Source: Paracoccaceae bacterium (GTDB lineage Bacteria; Pseudomonadota; Alphaproteobacteria; Rhodobacterales; Rhodobacteraceae). From it: a DNA stretch of 39,429 bases. How positions within the stretch are numbered: position 1 is the first letter of the stretch; each line of letters begins with the position of its first letter. The DNA lies in the NCBI GenBank assembly GCA_024642725.1, contig JAHEAO010000028.1, forward strand, positions 1 to 39,429, read 5' to 3'. Position numbers and translations under genes: made by a program. Below the pieces are notes generated by a model. That model saw only the letters and a list, made by a program, of their open reading frames with translations, was not told the origin of the DNA and ran no database searches. Shown one piece after another: positions 26,530-35,020 of the stretch.

Positions 26530-27461
26530 GCTTTGACATCAAGGCCCTGCGCGAGGCAGTCGCCGAGCATGGCCGCATTGTGCGCGTCGTTATCGCGGAA
26601 GTTCACGGTTCCGTTCCGCGTGAGGCTGGGGCGTCGATGCTCGTCTGGTCGAAGGGGCAAGGCGGCACGATAGGCGGCGGCGCTCTGGAACATGAAGCTG
26701 CGGAACGGGCCCGGGCGCTGGTTGCTGATCGCATCGACCGCGTTCCGCTGGGACCGAGTCTCGGGCAATGTTGCGGCGGCGCTGTTGTCTTGGTGTCCGA
26801 GATATATGACTCCGCTCGAGTTGCGGCTTTGACCGGACCATTTCAGTTGCGCGGCATCGGCAGTTCCGCTGAATTGCCTATGTCGATTCGACGCAGGCTT
26901 CAGGACGACAGAAGCGCCAAACGGCACTGTGACATCGCCTTTGAGAAGAATTGGATTCTGGAGGCCGTGACCTTGGAGCGGCAACCACTTTGGATCTTTG
27001 GCGCAGGCCATGTCGGCCGCGCAATCGTATCCGTGCTGACACCCTTTGACAGGTTCGATTTGACTTGGGTGGATACATCGCCGGAGCGTTTTCCAGCGAC
27101 AATTCCGTTCGGCGTCACCCAACTCGTGGCCGCAAACCCGGCCGATCTGGTGAAATTTGCCCCAAAGGATGCCGAACATCTGATCCTGACCTATTCTCAC
27201 GCGCTGGATCTGGAACTCTGCAACCGATTGTTGACTCACGGCTTCAAGAAGGCTGGCCTGATCGGATCGCACACCAAGTGGTCACGCTTCCGCAACCGTT
27301 TGCGGCAACTCGGCCATAGCGACGCACAGATTTCCCTCATTCGCTGCCCGATCGGGCAGCCGGAGTTGGGCAAACATCCTCAGGCAATTGCCATCGGCGT
27401 TGCCGCAGACCTACTTTTGGAAAAGGCTCAGACAGAAGCCGTTAAGGACAGGGTAAGTTAG
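26526..27461 (+). CDS. xdhC: Xanthine dehydrogenase accessory protein
   Basis: This 311-residue chaperone binds the molybdenum cofactor, promotes its sulfuration and inserts it into XdhB. It has the N-terminal XdhC/CoxI domain with GGTIGGGALEHEA and GQCCGG (Cys82-Cys83, the likely cofactor ligand region) and a C-terminal Rossmann domain starting IFGAGHVGRAIV. It ends with GLIGSHTKWSRFRNRL and CPIG segments typical of the family. The following ABC ATPase ATG begins immediately after its stop codon, tying transport and catabolism into one transcript. Confidence 0.94.
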   Translation: MSFDIKALREAVAEHGRIVRVVIAEVHGSVPREAGASMLVWSKGQGGTIGGGALEHEAAERARALVADRIDRVPLGPSLGQCCGGAVVLVSEIYDSARVAALTGPFQLRGIGSSAELPMSIRRRLQDDRSAKRHCDIAFEKNWILEAVTLERQPLWIFGAGHVGRAIVSVLTPFDRFDLTWVDTSPERFPATIPFGVTQLVAANPADLVKFAPKDAEHLILTYSHALDLELCNRLLTHGFKKAGLIGSHTKWSRFRNRLRQLGHSDAQISLIRCPIGQPELGKHPQAIAIGVAADLLLEKAQTEAVKDRVS

Positions 27462-28991
27462 ATGGGAAACGAAGCTACGCTTCTCGCCGTGGAAGGCGTG
27501 ACGAAAGCCTATCCCGGCGTGGTCGCGAACGACAAAGTCTCGTTCAGCGTCGCACCGGGAGAGGTCCATGCACTCTTGGGTGAAAACGGCGCAGGAAAAT
27601 CGACGCTCGTGAAAATGATCTACGGCCTCGTTCGGCCCGATTCAGGTCGGATGGTCTGGAAAGGGGCTCCCTACGAACCCGCGACCCCGCATGCTGCGCG
27701 GTCAACCGGTGTCGCGATGGTCTTTCAGCACTTTTCTCTGTTCGAAGCGCTCAACGTGGCCGAGAACGTTGCCTTGGGCATGGAAAATCCGCCGCCGATG
27801 CGACAACTATCCGTTCGCATCCGTGAGGTTTCCGAAACCTATGGTCTTCCTTTGGACCCTGATCGCTTGGTGGGAGAGTTGAGCGCAGGCGAACGCCAGA
27901 GGGTCGAGATCATACGCTGTTTGTTGCAAGACCCCAAGCTGCTGATCATGGATGAACCGACGTCAGTTCTGACACCACAAGAGGTCGACATCCTATTCGA
28001 GACACTGCGCAAGCTCAGTGCTGAAGGCACCGCGATTCTCTATATCTCTCACAAGCTTGAAGAGATCAGGTCGCTTTGTAACAGCGCAACGATCCTGCGA
28101 CTGGGCAAGGTCGTAGGCACGACGAACCCACGCGAAAGCTCTGCCCGCGAACTGGCCGAGATGATGGTGGGGCAGACCCTCCATACGCCAAACCGCGAAA
28201 GCGCTGATCTTGGCGAGATCGTCGTGGAACTGACCAACCTGTCCATCAAATCCGCAAACCCGTTCGGGACTTCGCTGAAGGGCGTCACTCTTTCGGTAAG
28301 ACAGGGTGAGGTTCTTGGAATTGGCGGCGTGGCCGGAAATGGACAAGACGAGCTCCTGGCTGCCTTGTCCGGCGAAGCGTTGTCAACTCCGTCCGCGATC
28401 AAGTTCAAAGGCAAGAGCATTGGAAATCTAGGTCCAAACGCGCGGCGCGGTCTGGGATTGCTTGCGGCTCCGGAAGAACGTCTGGGACATGCCGCAGCAC
28501 CGGACATGAGCCTTACTGAGAATGCAGCACTAACAGGAACGATCCGCCGAAACCTTGCAAGCAAGGGCTTCTTGCGTTGGGGCGCCGTTGAGGATTTCGC
28601 AAAGGAGATCATTGCGAACTTCGACGTGCGAACGCCCGGGCCAGACAACGCTGCGCGCTCGCTATCGGGAGGAAACCTGCAGAAATTCGTCATCGGACGA
28701 GAGGTCCTGCAAGATCCGGACGTGCTTGTCGTGAACCAACCGACATGGGGTGTCGATGCCTCGGCTGCGGCATCGATCCGACAGGCCCTGCTCGACATGG
28801 CCGCGAAAGGCGCAGCGGTAATTTGCATTAGTCAGGATCTGGATGAATTAATGGAAATTTCCGACCGCTTTGCTGCCTTGAACGAAGGCCGACTGACCCC
28901 TCCGAGACCGGCCAAAGGCCTAACCGTAGATGAAATCGGACTGATGATGGGCGGCGCACATGATATGGAGGTTGCCCATGTTGACGCTTGA
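27462..28991 (+). CDS. BMP-type purine/nucleoside ABC transporter, ATP-binding protein
   Basis: This 509-residue protein is a tandem ATPase like sugar and nucleoside (NupA/YufO-type) transporters. The first domain is canonical: Walker A GENGAGKST (40-48), signature LSAGERQRVE (from 140) and Walker B LLIMDEPT (160-167). The second domain has a degenerate P-loop (GVAGNGQDELL), signature LSGGNLQK (401-408) and a Walker B with Asn-Gln in place of Asp-Glu (VVNQPTWGVD), as is usual for the inactive half in this family. It directly abuts xdhC and overlaps the first permease by 14 bases. Substrate is inferred from context: purine bases or nucleosides feeding xanthine dehydrogenase. Confidence 0.92.
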   Translation: MGNEATLLAVEGVTKAYPGVVANDKVSFSVAPGEVHALLGENGAGKSTLVKMIYGLVRPDSGRMVWKGAPYEPATPHAARSTGVAMVFQHFSLFEALNVAENVALGMENPPPMRQLSVRIREVSETYGLPLDPDRLVGELSAGERQRVEIIRCLLQDPKLLIMDEPTSVLTPQEVDILFETLRKLSAEGTAILYISHKLEEIRSLCNSATILRLGKVVGTTNPRESSARELAEMMVGQTLHTPNRESADLGEIVVELTNLSIKSANPFGTSLKGVTLSVRQGEVLGIGGVAGNGQDELLAALSGEALSTPSAIKFKGKSIGNLGPNARRGLGLLAAPEERLGHAAAPDMSLTENAALTGTIRRNLASKGFLRWGAVEDFAKEIIANFDVRTPGPDNAARSLSGGNLQKFVIGREVLQDPDVLVVNQPTWGVDASAAASIRQALLDMAAKGAAVICISQDLDELMEISDRFAALNEGRLTPPRPAKGLTVDEIGLMMGGAHDMEVAHVDA

Positions 28992-30060
28992 AAGACGCCC
29001 CTCACCGTCGCGCATGTGGACAATGTTGACGCCTCCTCTGGCTGTCGTGCTGACAATGGTTGCGGGCGCAGTATTGTTCGCGTTTCTCGGCAAGAATCCG
29101 GTCGAGGCGATCCGGACGATCTTCTGGGATCCGGTCTTTGGTGAGTTCGCTTTCTATTACCGCGGCCAGCTTCTGGTAAAGGCTGCACCCCTTATCCTCA
29201 TCGCCATCGGGCTATCTCTCGGCTTTCGGGCTGGAATCTGGAATATCGGGGCAGAAGGACAGTACATTGTAGGCGCAATATGCGGCGCTGCTGTCGGTCT
29301 GGCATTCTATCCAACCGAGAACTCTCTGGTCTTCCCGCTGATGATCCTTGCCGGCGCGATAGGCGGCTGGGCTTGGGCGATGATTCCTGCAGCGCTCAAA
29401 GTCCTGTTTGGAACGAACGAAATTCTTGTTTCGCTTATGTTGGTCTATGTGGCCGAAGCGATGCTCGCCTCTGCCTCCTCGGGTCTCCTGAGAAACCCGG
29501 ACGGGATGGGTTTTCCCGGCAGTCGGAATTTCAAGGATTTCCCTGCCGCGCACAATGACTACCTGATCGAAAGTGCCGGGATTCATTGGGGTGTTGTTGC
29601 CGCTCTTATTGCGGTGATCTTCGCCTACATCTTGCTGTCCCGCCATCTCTTGGGGTTCCAGATCAGAGTAACCGGGCAATCGCCGCGCGCAGCGAGATTC
29701 GCGGGCGTCAACCCTTCCCGGCTGATCCTGTTCTGCCTTGGGACATCCGGTGCGCTGGCTGGACTTGCAGGTTTGTTCGAAGTGACCGGACCGGCTGGCC
29801 AGATCAGCATCGATTTCAATTCTGGATACGGCTTTACAGCAATCATCGTGGCCTTTCTGGGCAGGTTGCATCCCATCGGCATCCTACTGGCCGGATTGCT
29901 GATGGCTTTGACCTACATCGGCGGCGAGGCGGCTCAGAGCACGTTGGGACTGCCTGCCTCTGCGGTACAGGTGCTTCAGGGTATGTTGCTGTTCTTCCTC
30001 TTGGCAGTCGACGTGCTGACAAATTTCCGAATCCGCCTTGGTAAAACGGAGGCCGCGTAA
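28978..30060 (+). CDS. BMP-type ABC transporter permease 1
   Basis: This 360-residue inner-membrane protein of the BPD_transp_2 family has about nine hydrophobic segments. AAPLILIAIGLSLGFRAGIWNIGAEGQYIVGA is the family landmark, and GTNEILVSLML is the usual ATPase-contact region. GGAG sits 6 bases before the ATG at 28978. An earlier in-frame start at 28960 is rejected because it lacks that site. It pairs with the second permease to form the heterodimeric channel. Stop and next start overlap (TAATG). Confidence 0.93.
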   Translation: MLTLERRPSPSRMWTMLTPPLAVVLTMVAGAVLFAFLGKNPVEAIRTIFWDPVFGEFAFYYRGQLLVKAAPLILIAIGLSLGFRAGIWNIGAEGQYIVGAICGAAVGLAFYPTENSLVFPLMILAGAIGGWAWAMIPAALKVLFGTNEILVSLMLVYVAEAMLASASSGLLRNPDGMGFPGSRNFKDFPAAHNDYLIESAGIHWGVVAALIAVIFAYILLSRHLLGFQIRVTGQSPRAARFAGVNPSRLILFCLGTSGALAGLAGLFEVTGPAGQISIDFNSGYGFTAIIVAFLGRLHPIGILLAGLLMALTYIGGEAAQSTLGLPASAVQVLQGMLLFFLLAVDVLTNFRIRLGKTEAA

Positions 30061-30992
30061 TGGATCTGTCTTCAATCAATCCACTGGTACTGCTGGCCTC
30101 TATTATGGTCGCCTCGACTCCGATACTGCTGGCCGCAATCGGTGAAATGGTGGTTGAGAAATCGGGGGTTCTGAACCTTGGCGTCGAGGGTATGATGATC
30201 ACCGGCGCGGTTTGCGGCTTTGTCATCGCAACAGAGACAGGCAGTCCGGCGGTCGGCTTCATCGCGGCGGCAATCGGCGGCGCAATCCTGGCCCTGCTGT
30301 TTGGATTTCTTACGCAATATCTCCTGTCCAATCAGGTCGCCACTGGGCTAGCGCTCACACTTTTCGGCTTAGGACTGTCCGCACTGATCGGACAGAGCTA
30401 CGTCGGCATAAAAGCTCCGGTTACTTCGAACCTTCACATTCCGCTATTGGCGGACATTCCTGTGATAGGTCGTATTCTCTTCCAGCACGACATGATGGTC
30501 TATGTTTCCATAGCGATCGTCGCGGCAGTCTGGGCGGTCCTGAAGTTCACTCGCGCCGGCTTGATCTTGCGTGCGGTGGGAGAAAGCCACGATGCCGCCC
30601 ATGCGCTTGGTTACAAAGTCGTCAGGATCAGAATGCTGGCGATCATGTTTGGCGGAGCCTGCGCCGGGCTTGGGGGTGCATATGTCAGCCTGATCCGTGT
30701 TCCGCAATGGACCGAAGGCATGACCGCCGGCGCGGGTTGGATTGCACTGGCCATCGTCGTGTTTGCAAGCTGGCGGCCGTGGCGGGTTTTGCTGGGCGCC
30801 TATCTTTTCGGCGGCGTGACGGTTCTGCAGCTAAACCTGCAGGCCGCCGAGGTTCCAGTGCCGGTCGCGCTCTTGTCCATGTCACCTTATCTGATAACCA
30901 TCCTCGTGCTGGTCATCATGTCGATCAATCGTGGTCGTGCCGCACTCGGTGCGCCGGCCGCTCTTGGTCGCGTTTTCCACGCCTCGCACTAG
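30060..30992 (+). CDS. BMP-type ABC transporter permease 2
   Basis: This 310-residue inner-membrane protein is the partner of permease 1. It shows ILLAAIGEMVVEKSGVLNLGVEGMMITGAVCGF, the counterpart of the family landmark in permease 1, and GLALTLFGLGLSALIGQ at the ATPase coupling helix. It is somewhat shorter than permease 1, as is typical of the second permease in nucleoside (NupQ/YufQ-like) systems. The start overlaps the stop of permease 1 by one base. The binding-protein gene follows after 54 bases. Confidence 0.93.
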   Translation: MDLSSINPLVLLASIMVASTPILLAAIGEMVVEKSGVLNLGVEGMMITGAVCGFVIATETGSPAVGFIAAAIGGAILALLFGFLTQYLLSNQVATGLALTLFGLGLSALIGQSYVGIKAPVTSNLHIPLLADIPVIGRILFQHDMMVYVSIAIVAAVWAVLKFTRAGLILRAVGESHDAAHALGYKVVRIRMLAIMFGGACAGLGGAYVSLIRVPQWTEGMTAGAGWIALAIVVFASWRPWRVLLGAYLFGGVTVLQLNLQAAEVPVPVALLSMSPYLITILVLVIMSINRGRAALGAPAALGRVFHASH

Positions 30993-31046
30993 AGGCATTG
31001 CTGCAAAAATCCGGGCGAAATACCCGCATCAACTTGGGAGTACACT

Positions 31047-32120
31047 ATGAACAGACGATCAATTCTTGCCGGGGCCGCGTTGGCCTTTGGTCTTGCAGGG
31101 GCAGTCTTTGCCCAAGACAAGACCAAGGTCGGTTTCATTTATGTAGGTCCGATCGGCGACGGAGGATGGACACAACACCACCACGAAGCAGCGTTGGAAA
31201 TGCAGGCCCATTTTGGTGATGCTGTGGAGCTCGTTTATCAGGAAAGTGTTCCCGAAGGCGCCGATGCAGAACGTGCGATCACGCAGATGGCCTTGGGTGG
31301 TGCGGATATCATTTTCACAACCTCCTTCGGCTTCATGGATCCGACAGTCAACGTCGCCGCCAAATTTCCGAACGTGAAGTTCGAGCACGCAACCGGCTAC
31401 AAGACCGCTGACAACGTCGGCGTTTATTCCGCCCGGTTCTATGAAGGCCGTGCGATTCAGGGCTACTTGGCCGGCAAGATGACCAAGACCAACAAGATCG
31501 GCTACATTGCTTCATTCCCGATCCCCGAAGTTATCCGGGGCATCAACAGTGCCTACATCCATGCCAAAAAGGTTAACCCGGACGTCGAGTTCTCTGTTGT
31601 CTGGGCGTACACCTGGTTCGATCCAGGCAAGGAATCCGACGCGGCACAGGCACTGATCGAACAGGGCGCGGACGTCATTCTGCAGCACACGGATTCGACG
31701 GCTCCTCATGCAGCCGCTGCTAAGGCCGGGAACGTCTACACATTCGGGCAAGCCGCTGACATGGCGGAATATGCACCGATGCCGCGGATTTCCTCGATCA
31801 TCGACGTCTGGGCGCCCTATTACATCGAGCGCGTACAAGCCGTAATCGACGGGACCTGGGAAAGCGACAACACCTGGGATGGCATCGGAGCCGGCATGGT
31901 CGGCATCGGGGAAATCAGCGATGTAGTTCCAGCCGATATCAGGGCGGAAGCCGAGGCGCTCAGAGACTCAATTTCGTCTGGGGCCTACCATCCCTTCACT
32001 GGACCGCTCAACAAACAGGACGGTTCGGCTTGGCTGGCAGAAGGCGAGATCGCAGATGATGGCACTCTAGGTGGCATGAACTTCTACGTTGAAGGTTTGA
32101 CTGGCGATATTCCGAACTGA
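31047..32120 (+). CDS. BMP family periplasmic substrate-binding protein
   Basis: This 357-residue soluble periplasmic receptor belongs to the BMP/PnrA family. The signal peptide (MNRRSILAGAALAFGLAGAVFA, cleavage before QD) has an Ala-x-Ala-type site and no lipobox cysteine, so it is a free periplasmic protein. I see no cysteine anywhere in it. VGFIYVGPIGDGGWTQ, DIIFTTSFGFMD, KFPNVKFEHATGY and the VILQHTDSTAPHAAA segment fit the BMP fold. GGGAG lies 8 bases before the start. It is followed by a strong terminator, ending the xdhABC-transporter transcript. Family members bind nucleosides or purines, which fits the operon. Confidence 0.94.
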   Translation: MNRRSILAGAALAFGLAGAVFAQDKTKVGFIYVGPIGDGGWTQHHHEAALEMQAHFGDAVELVYQESVPEGADAERAITQMALGGADIIFTTSFGFMDPTVNVAAKFPNVKFEHATGYKTADNVGVYSARFYEGRAIQGYLAGKMTKTNKIGYIASFPIPEVIRGINSAYIHAKKVNPDVEFSVVWAYTWFDPGKESDAAQALIEQGADVILQHTDSTAPHAAAAKAGNVYTFGQAADMAEYAPMPRISSIIDVWAPYYIERVQAVIDGTWESDNTWDGIGAGMVGIGEISDVVPADIRAEAEALRDSISSGAYHPFTGPLNKQDGSAWLAEGEIADDGTLGGMNFYVEGLTGDIPN

Positions 32121-32144
32121 CACGGCAGAAATTAAGAAAATTTG

Positions 32145-32171
32145 GGGGCCGGGCAATGCCCGGCCCCTTTT
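32145..32171 (+). terminator. Intrinsic terminator of the xdh/BMP operon
   Basis: Perfect 10-bp arms GGGGCCGGGC / GCCCGGCCCC around the loop AAT are followed by TTTT. It sits 24 bases after the binding-protein stop and 32 bases before the next ATG. Confidence 0.92.
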
Positions 32172-32203
32172 ACTTGGGCGAAGCCCGTGCGAACCTCGGC
32201 GTC

Positions 32204-33139
32204 ATGAAAGAAAGATTGACCACGCTCGACGGGGCGCCCATATCCCGCTTCTGTTTCGGCACCATGCAATTCGGTGGCGCGGCCGATACTGCTGCCGCCG
32301 CGGCCATGTTTTCAGCTTGTCGGGACGCCGGAATCAATTTCTTCGATACTGCCCATGGCTATAGCGAAGGCAGGTCAGAACGGATGCTGGGGGCCTTGGC
32401 CGCAAAGGAACGAGATCAGCTCTTCATTGGAACGAAATGCGCTTATGAAGGCGGGTCGGATCGTGCACTCATTCACCGCCAATTTGACGAAAGCCGAAAG
32501 CGCTTGGGCATGGACTGTGTCGATCTGCTCTATATCCACAAGTGGAATGATGTCACGCCACTCGAAGAAACATTCGCTACACTCGCCGAGTTGCTGAACG
32601 AAGGTAAGATTCGATTTGTCGGTGTCTCGAACTTCGCTGCCTGGCAGGTGATGAAATCGGATCAGGTCGCCAGGTCGTTCGGGATCGATATCGCGGCCCT
32701 GCAGCCGATGTACAACCTTGTAAAACGTCAAGTGGAAGTCGAAATTCTGCCTATGGCGCAATCGGAAGGGTTCCAAGTCTTCCCCTATTCCCCCCTTGGC
32801 GGCGGACTATTGACCGGGAAATATGCGGCCGGTCAAACGGGTCGGCTTGAAGCCGACAGTCGCTATGCTGCGCGCTATGCCCCCGGCTGGATGCGCGACG
32901 CGGCCGCCAACCTGGCAGAATTGGCTTCTAATATGGGAACTGATGCGGCGACGCTTGCCGTCGCCTGGGTCGCACGCAATCCCGCGATCACCGCCCCGAT
33001 AATCAGTGCGAAATCGGCGCAACAACTGGCACCATCGCTCGCGGCGCTAGATTTTCCGATGGACGAAGCGCTCTATGCGCGTATTTCAGCATTGTCGCGC
33101 GCGCCTGCCCCTGCAACAGATCGGCTTGAGGAAGCATGA
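32204..33139 (+). CDS. Aldo/keto reductase
   Basis: This 311-residue NAD(P)H-dependent TIM-barrel oxidoreductase has the catalytic tetrad Asp48 (FFDTA), Tyr53 (HGYSEG), Lys78 (IGTK) and His112 (YIHKW). VGVSNFAAWQ and the cofactor region SPLGGGLLTGKY are also present. The ATG at 32204 is chosen because an earlier in-frame start would lie inside the terminator. The ribosome binding site is weak and no separate promoter is evident, so expression may be by read-through. Its stop overlaps the next gene by ATGA. The substrate is unknown. The place after a purine operon may be coincidence, or reflect processing of a sugar or aldehyde from nucleoside breakdown. Confidence 0.9.
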   Translation: MKERLTTLDGAPISRFCFGTMQFGGAADTAAAAAMFSACRDAGINFFDTAHGYSEGRSERMLGALAAKERDQLFIGTKCAYEGGSDRALIHRQFDESRKRLGMDCVDLLYIHKWNDVTPLEETFATLAELLNEGKIRFVGVSNFAAWQVMKSDQVARSFGIDIAALQPMYNLVKRQVEVEILPMAQSEGFQVFPYSPLGGGLLTGKYAAGQTGRLEADSRYAARYAPGWMRDAAANLAELASNMGTDAATLAVAWVARNPAITAPIISAKSAQQLAPSLAALDFPMDEALYARISALSRAPAPATDRLEEA

Positions 33140-34221
33140 TCGACTTCCTTGTTATCGGAGGCGGCATAGCCGGGATCTCGGTCGCTGCGAGATTGTCGCA
33201 TCTTGGAAGCGTCACAGTGCTTGAGGCCGAAGCCGGGCTTGGATATCATACCTCCGGCAGGTCTGCGGCACTGTTCGAAGAGAGCTACGGCAAGCCGACC
33301 ACCATTGCTCTTAACAAGGCCAGCAAAGAATATTTTCAATCCGCGGACGGAGGTTTTCTGTCTCCGCGCGGATTACTGCTTGTCGGGCGCGCCCAGGAAG
33401 CGGAGTCATTTTCCGCAGACCAGGCGGCAATGTCCATGGAACCGATCAGCATTTCGGATGCTCTGGCTAGAATGCCAATTCTGAACCCTGCTGTTGTAAA
33501 ATATGCCGCCTATCATGCGGAGGCCTGGGATATCGATACAGACCGACTCATACAAAGTTTCGCTCGCGAAGTCAGGCAGAACGGTGGTGAGGTCCTGATG
33601 GGTCAACGCGCCGTTTCCATTGACCGCCGGCCCGCAGGTTGGGAAATCCGGACCGGTAGCCGTCAACTGGAAGCTCGAATTCTGGTAAACGCTGCGGGGG
33701 CCTGGGTTGATGAGATCGCTCGAATGGCAGGTATTTCACCGCTTGGATTTGCGCCGCTTCGCAGGTCAATGGCACGCATCCCGGCACCCGGCGGGCGTGA
33801 TACCTCGGATTGGCCGATGACATTCGGAACCGGTGAAACCTGGTATTGCAAGCCCGATGCGGGAAAGCTCATTGTTTCACCTGCGGAAGAAGACCCGAGC
33901 CATCCGCATGATGCCTGGGCCGACGACATGGTCTTGGCGGAGGGTCTGGCAAGATACGAAGAGTTCATGACTGAACCCGTTACTCGCTTGGAAAGTAGTT
34001 GGGCGGGCCTGCGAACATTCTCTACGGATCGCTCGCTGGTGTTGGGGCCGGACGTTGACGACCCAGACTTCGTATGGGTGGCTGGACAGGGGGGCTACGG
34101 GTTTCAGACTTCACCGGCTGCCAGCCAATTGGTCGCAGATATCCTGACCGCTCGGCAGCCAGCACTTGATGCAGACACCGTAGCGCGGCTCTCACCGCAC
34201 CGATTCACCAAGGGGCTCTAG
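33136..34221 (+). CDS. FAD-dependent oxidoreductase (DAO family)
   Basis: This 361-residue flavoprotein has the Rossmann motif GGGIAG (8-13). An LEAEAGLGYHTSGRSAALFEESYG segment is typical of glycine-oxidase or D-amino-acid-dehydrogenase-like enzymes. The C-terminus has SWAGLRTFSTDRSLVLGPD and VAGQGGYGFQTSPAAS, the second FAD contact. No signal peptide or membrane helix is seen. It is coupled to the aldo/keto reductase by an ATGA overlap, so the two probably share a pathway. A D-amino-acid or N-substituted amino-acid substrate is likely, but which one cannot be read. The stop shares CTAG with the convergent Hint-like gene. Confidence 0.9.
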   Translation: MIDFLVIGGGIAGISVAARLSHLGSVTVLEAEAGLGYHTSGRSAALFEESYGKPTTIALNKASKEYFQSADGGFLSPRGLLLVGRAQEAESFSADQAAMSMEPISISDALARMPILNPAVVKYAAYHAEAWDIDTDRLIQSFAREVRQNGGEVLMGQRAVSIDRRPAGWEIRTGSRQLEARILVNAAGAWVDEIARMAGISPLGFAPLRRSMARIPAPGGRDTSDWPMTFGTGETWYCKPDAGKLIVSPAEEDPSHPHDAWADDMVLAEGLARYEEFMTEPVTRLESSWAGLRTFSTDRSLVLGPDVDDPDFVWVAGQGGYGFQTSPAASQLVADILTARQPALDADTVARLSPHRFTKGL

Positions 34222-34853
34222 GTCGATATGTATTCTACACCTTTAACCGCCTGATATTCGGCAGGGGGGTAAGAATTTGGTTCCCGTCGCAATTGCGGAA
34301 ACCTGCGAACGAGAGCGTCCCGGAACTCATCGCTGAGACTTGCAACCGCTCCCGCGGATGGCAGGAAGCTTTCGACCGGCAACCCGTTCACACAGAAGAT
34401 CTGATGTGAGTCGAAGATGAGAGTGAAACACCTTACAACTTCGGCGGAGCGGTCGACATAAGCGGCATCGCTGGCACCGGCGAGTTCGCGCGCCTCTATC
34501 AGGCAGCTGGTGTTCTTTTCCTGCCCTGCCAGCCTGTAACCCGGCACAAGCACCCGGTGGTCCGGCGCCAGGCAAAGATCCTTCTGCGGCATCATCGGCC
34601 CAAGAGCCCTTGGTTTCAGCCGGATCGGAGCCAGATCCGGGTTGGCAATCATCTGCGCTGAGGTCACCTGCCGCGACCAAACCATCCTGACCGGCTGCAG
34701 GCCCGTATCACGCGTGACGATCAGATCGCCGGGCCGCACCAGTTCTACCCGTCTGGGCCCACATGGTGTCCGCACATTGGCACCTTCAACAATTCCGCCA
34801 GCAAACGAAGTTGTAGCGACGGCGTCCCCTTCGACCTTCTTCAAGTAAGTCAT
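34218..34853 (-). CDS. Short Hint-like protein lacking the nucleophilic cysteine
   Basis: This 211-residue protein aligns without gaps to the Hint module of the protein at 10064-11128 over its first 24 module residues (GIVEGANVRTPCGP against CFTPGTKIATPDGP). It also has LAPDHRVLVPG (His99) and IFCVNGLPVESFLP. The position of the essential first Cys is Gly20; a cysteine instead sits at residue 31. Self-cleavage by the usual N-S acyl shift should therefore be impossible. The N-terminal domain is absent. A hairpin partly overlaps its ribosome binding site. It may be a catalytically dead Hint-fold protein with a binding role, or a decaying copy, although the frame is intact and well formed. Confidence 0.75.
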   Translation of the reverse strand: MTYLKKVEGDAVATTSFAGGIVEGANVRTPCGPRRVELVRPGDLIVTRDTGLQPVRMVWSRQVTSAQMIANPDLAPIRLKPRALGPMMPQKDLCLAPDHRVLVPGYRLAGQEKNTSCLIEARELAGASDAAYVDRSAEVVRCFTLIFDSHQIFCVNGLPVESFLPSAGAVASLSDEFRDALVRRFPQLRREPNSYPPAEYQAVKGVEYIST

Positions 34854-34855
34854 AT

Positions 34856-34880
34856 GCCCACCTTAGACATTTGCGTGGGC
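34856..34880 (-). promoter_or_regulatory. Hairpin overlapping the ribosome binding site of the short Hint gene
   Basis: On the minus strand GCCCAC (34875-34880) can pair with GTGGGC (34856-34861) across a 13-base loop. The 3' arm contains part of the AAGGTGG ribosome binding site, 2 bases before the ATG at 34853. This arrangement could throttle translation. Confidence 0.45.
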
Positions 34881-34912
34881 CCCCATCCAAATCAAACAAT
34901 CCTAATCAACTG

Positions 34913-34929
34913 TGTCCAAAATTGGGACA
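34913..34929. promoter_or_regulatory. Palindrome TGTCC-N7-GGACA between the Hint-like and DUF938 genes
   Basis: Perfect 5-bp arms flank an AT-rich 7-base centre in the 167-base divergent region. It has operator-like size and position. The regulator is unknown. Confidence 0.35.
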
Positions 34930-35020
34930 ATGGCGAAAAACTTTGGATTTTTCCGATCAGTTTTACGAGTAACGTTAAGAAGTTGAATTCGGAGCCACAA
35001 AAAACAGAGAGTGAACGAAA

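Noticed and set aside
31012-31026. Hairpin CGGG-N7-CCCG upstream of the BMP binding protein
   Set aside because: The stem is only 4 bp with a large loop, no T-run follows, and it is inside an operon. It may be fortuitous.
32156-32203. 16-residue N-terminal extension of the aldo/keto reductase
   Set aside because: It would begin inside the intrinsic terminator, and the family N-terminus fits the ATG at 32204.
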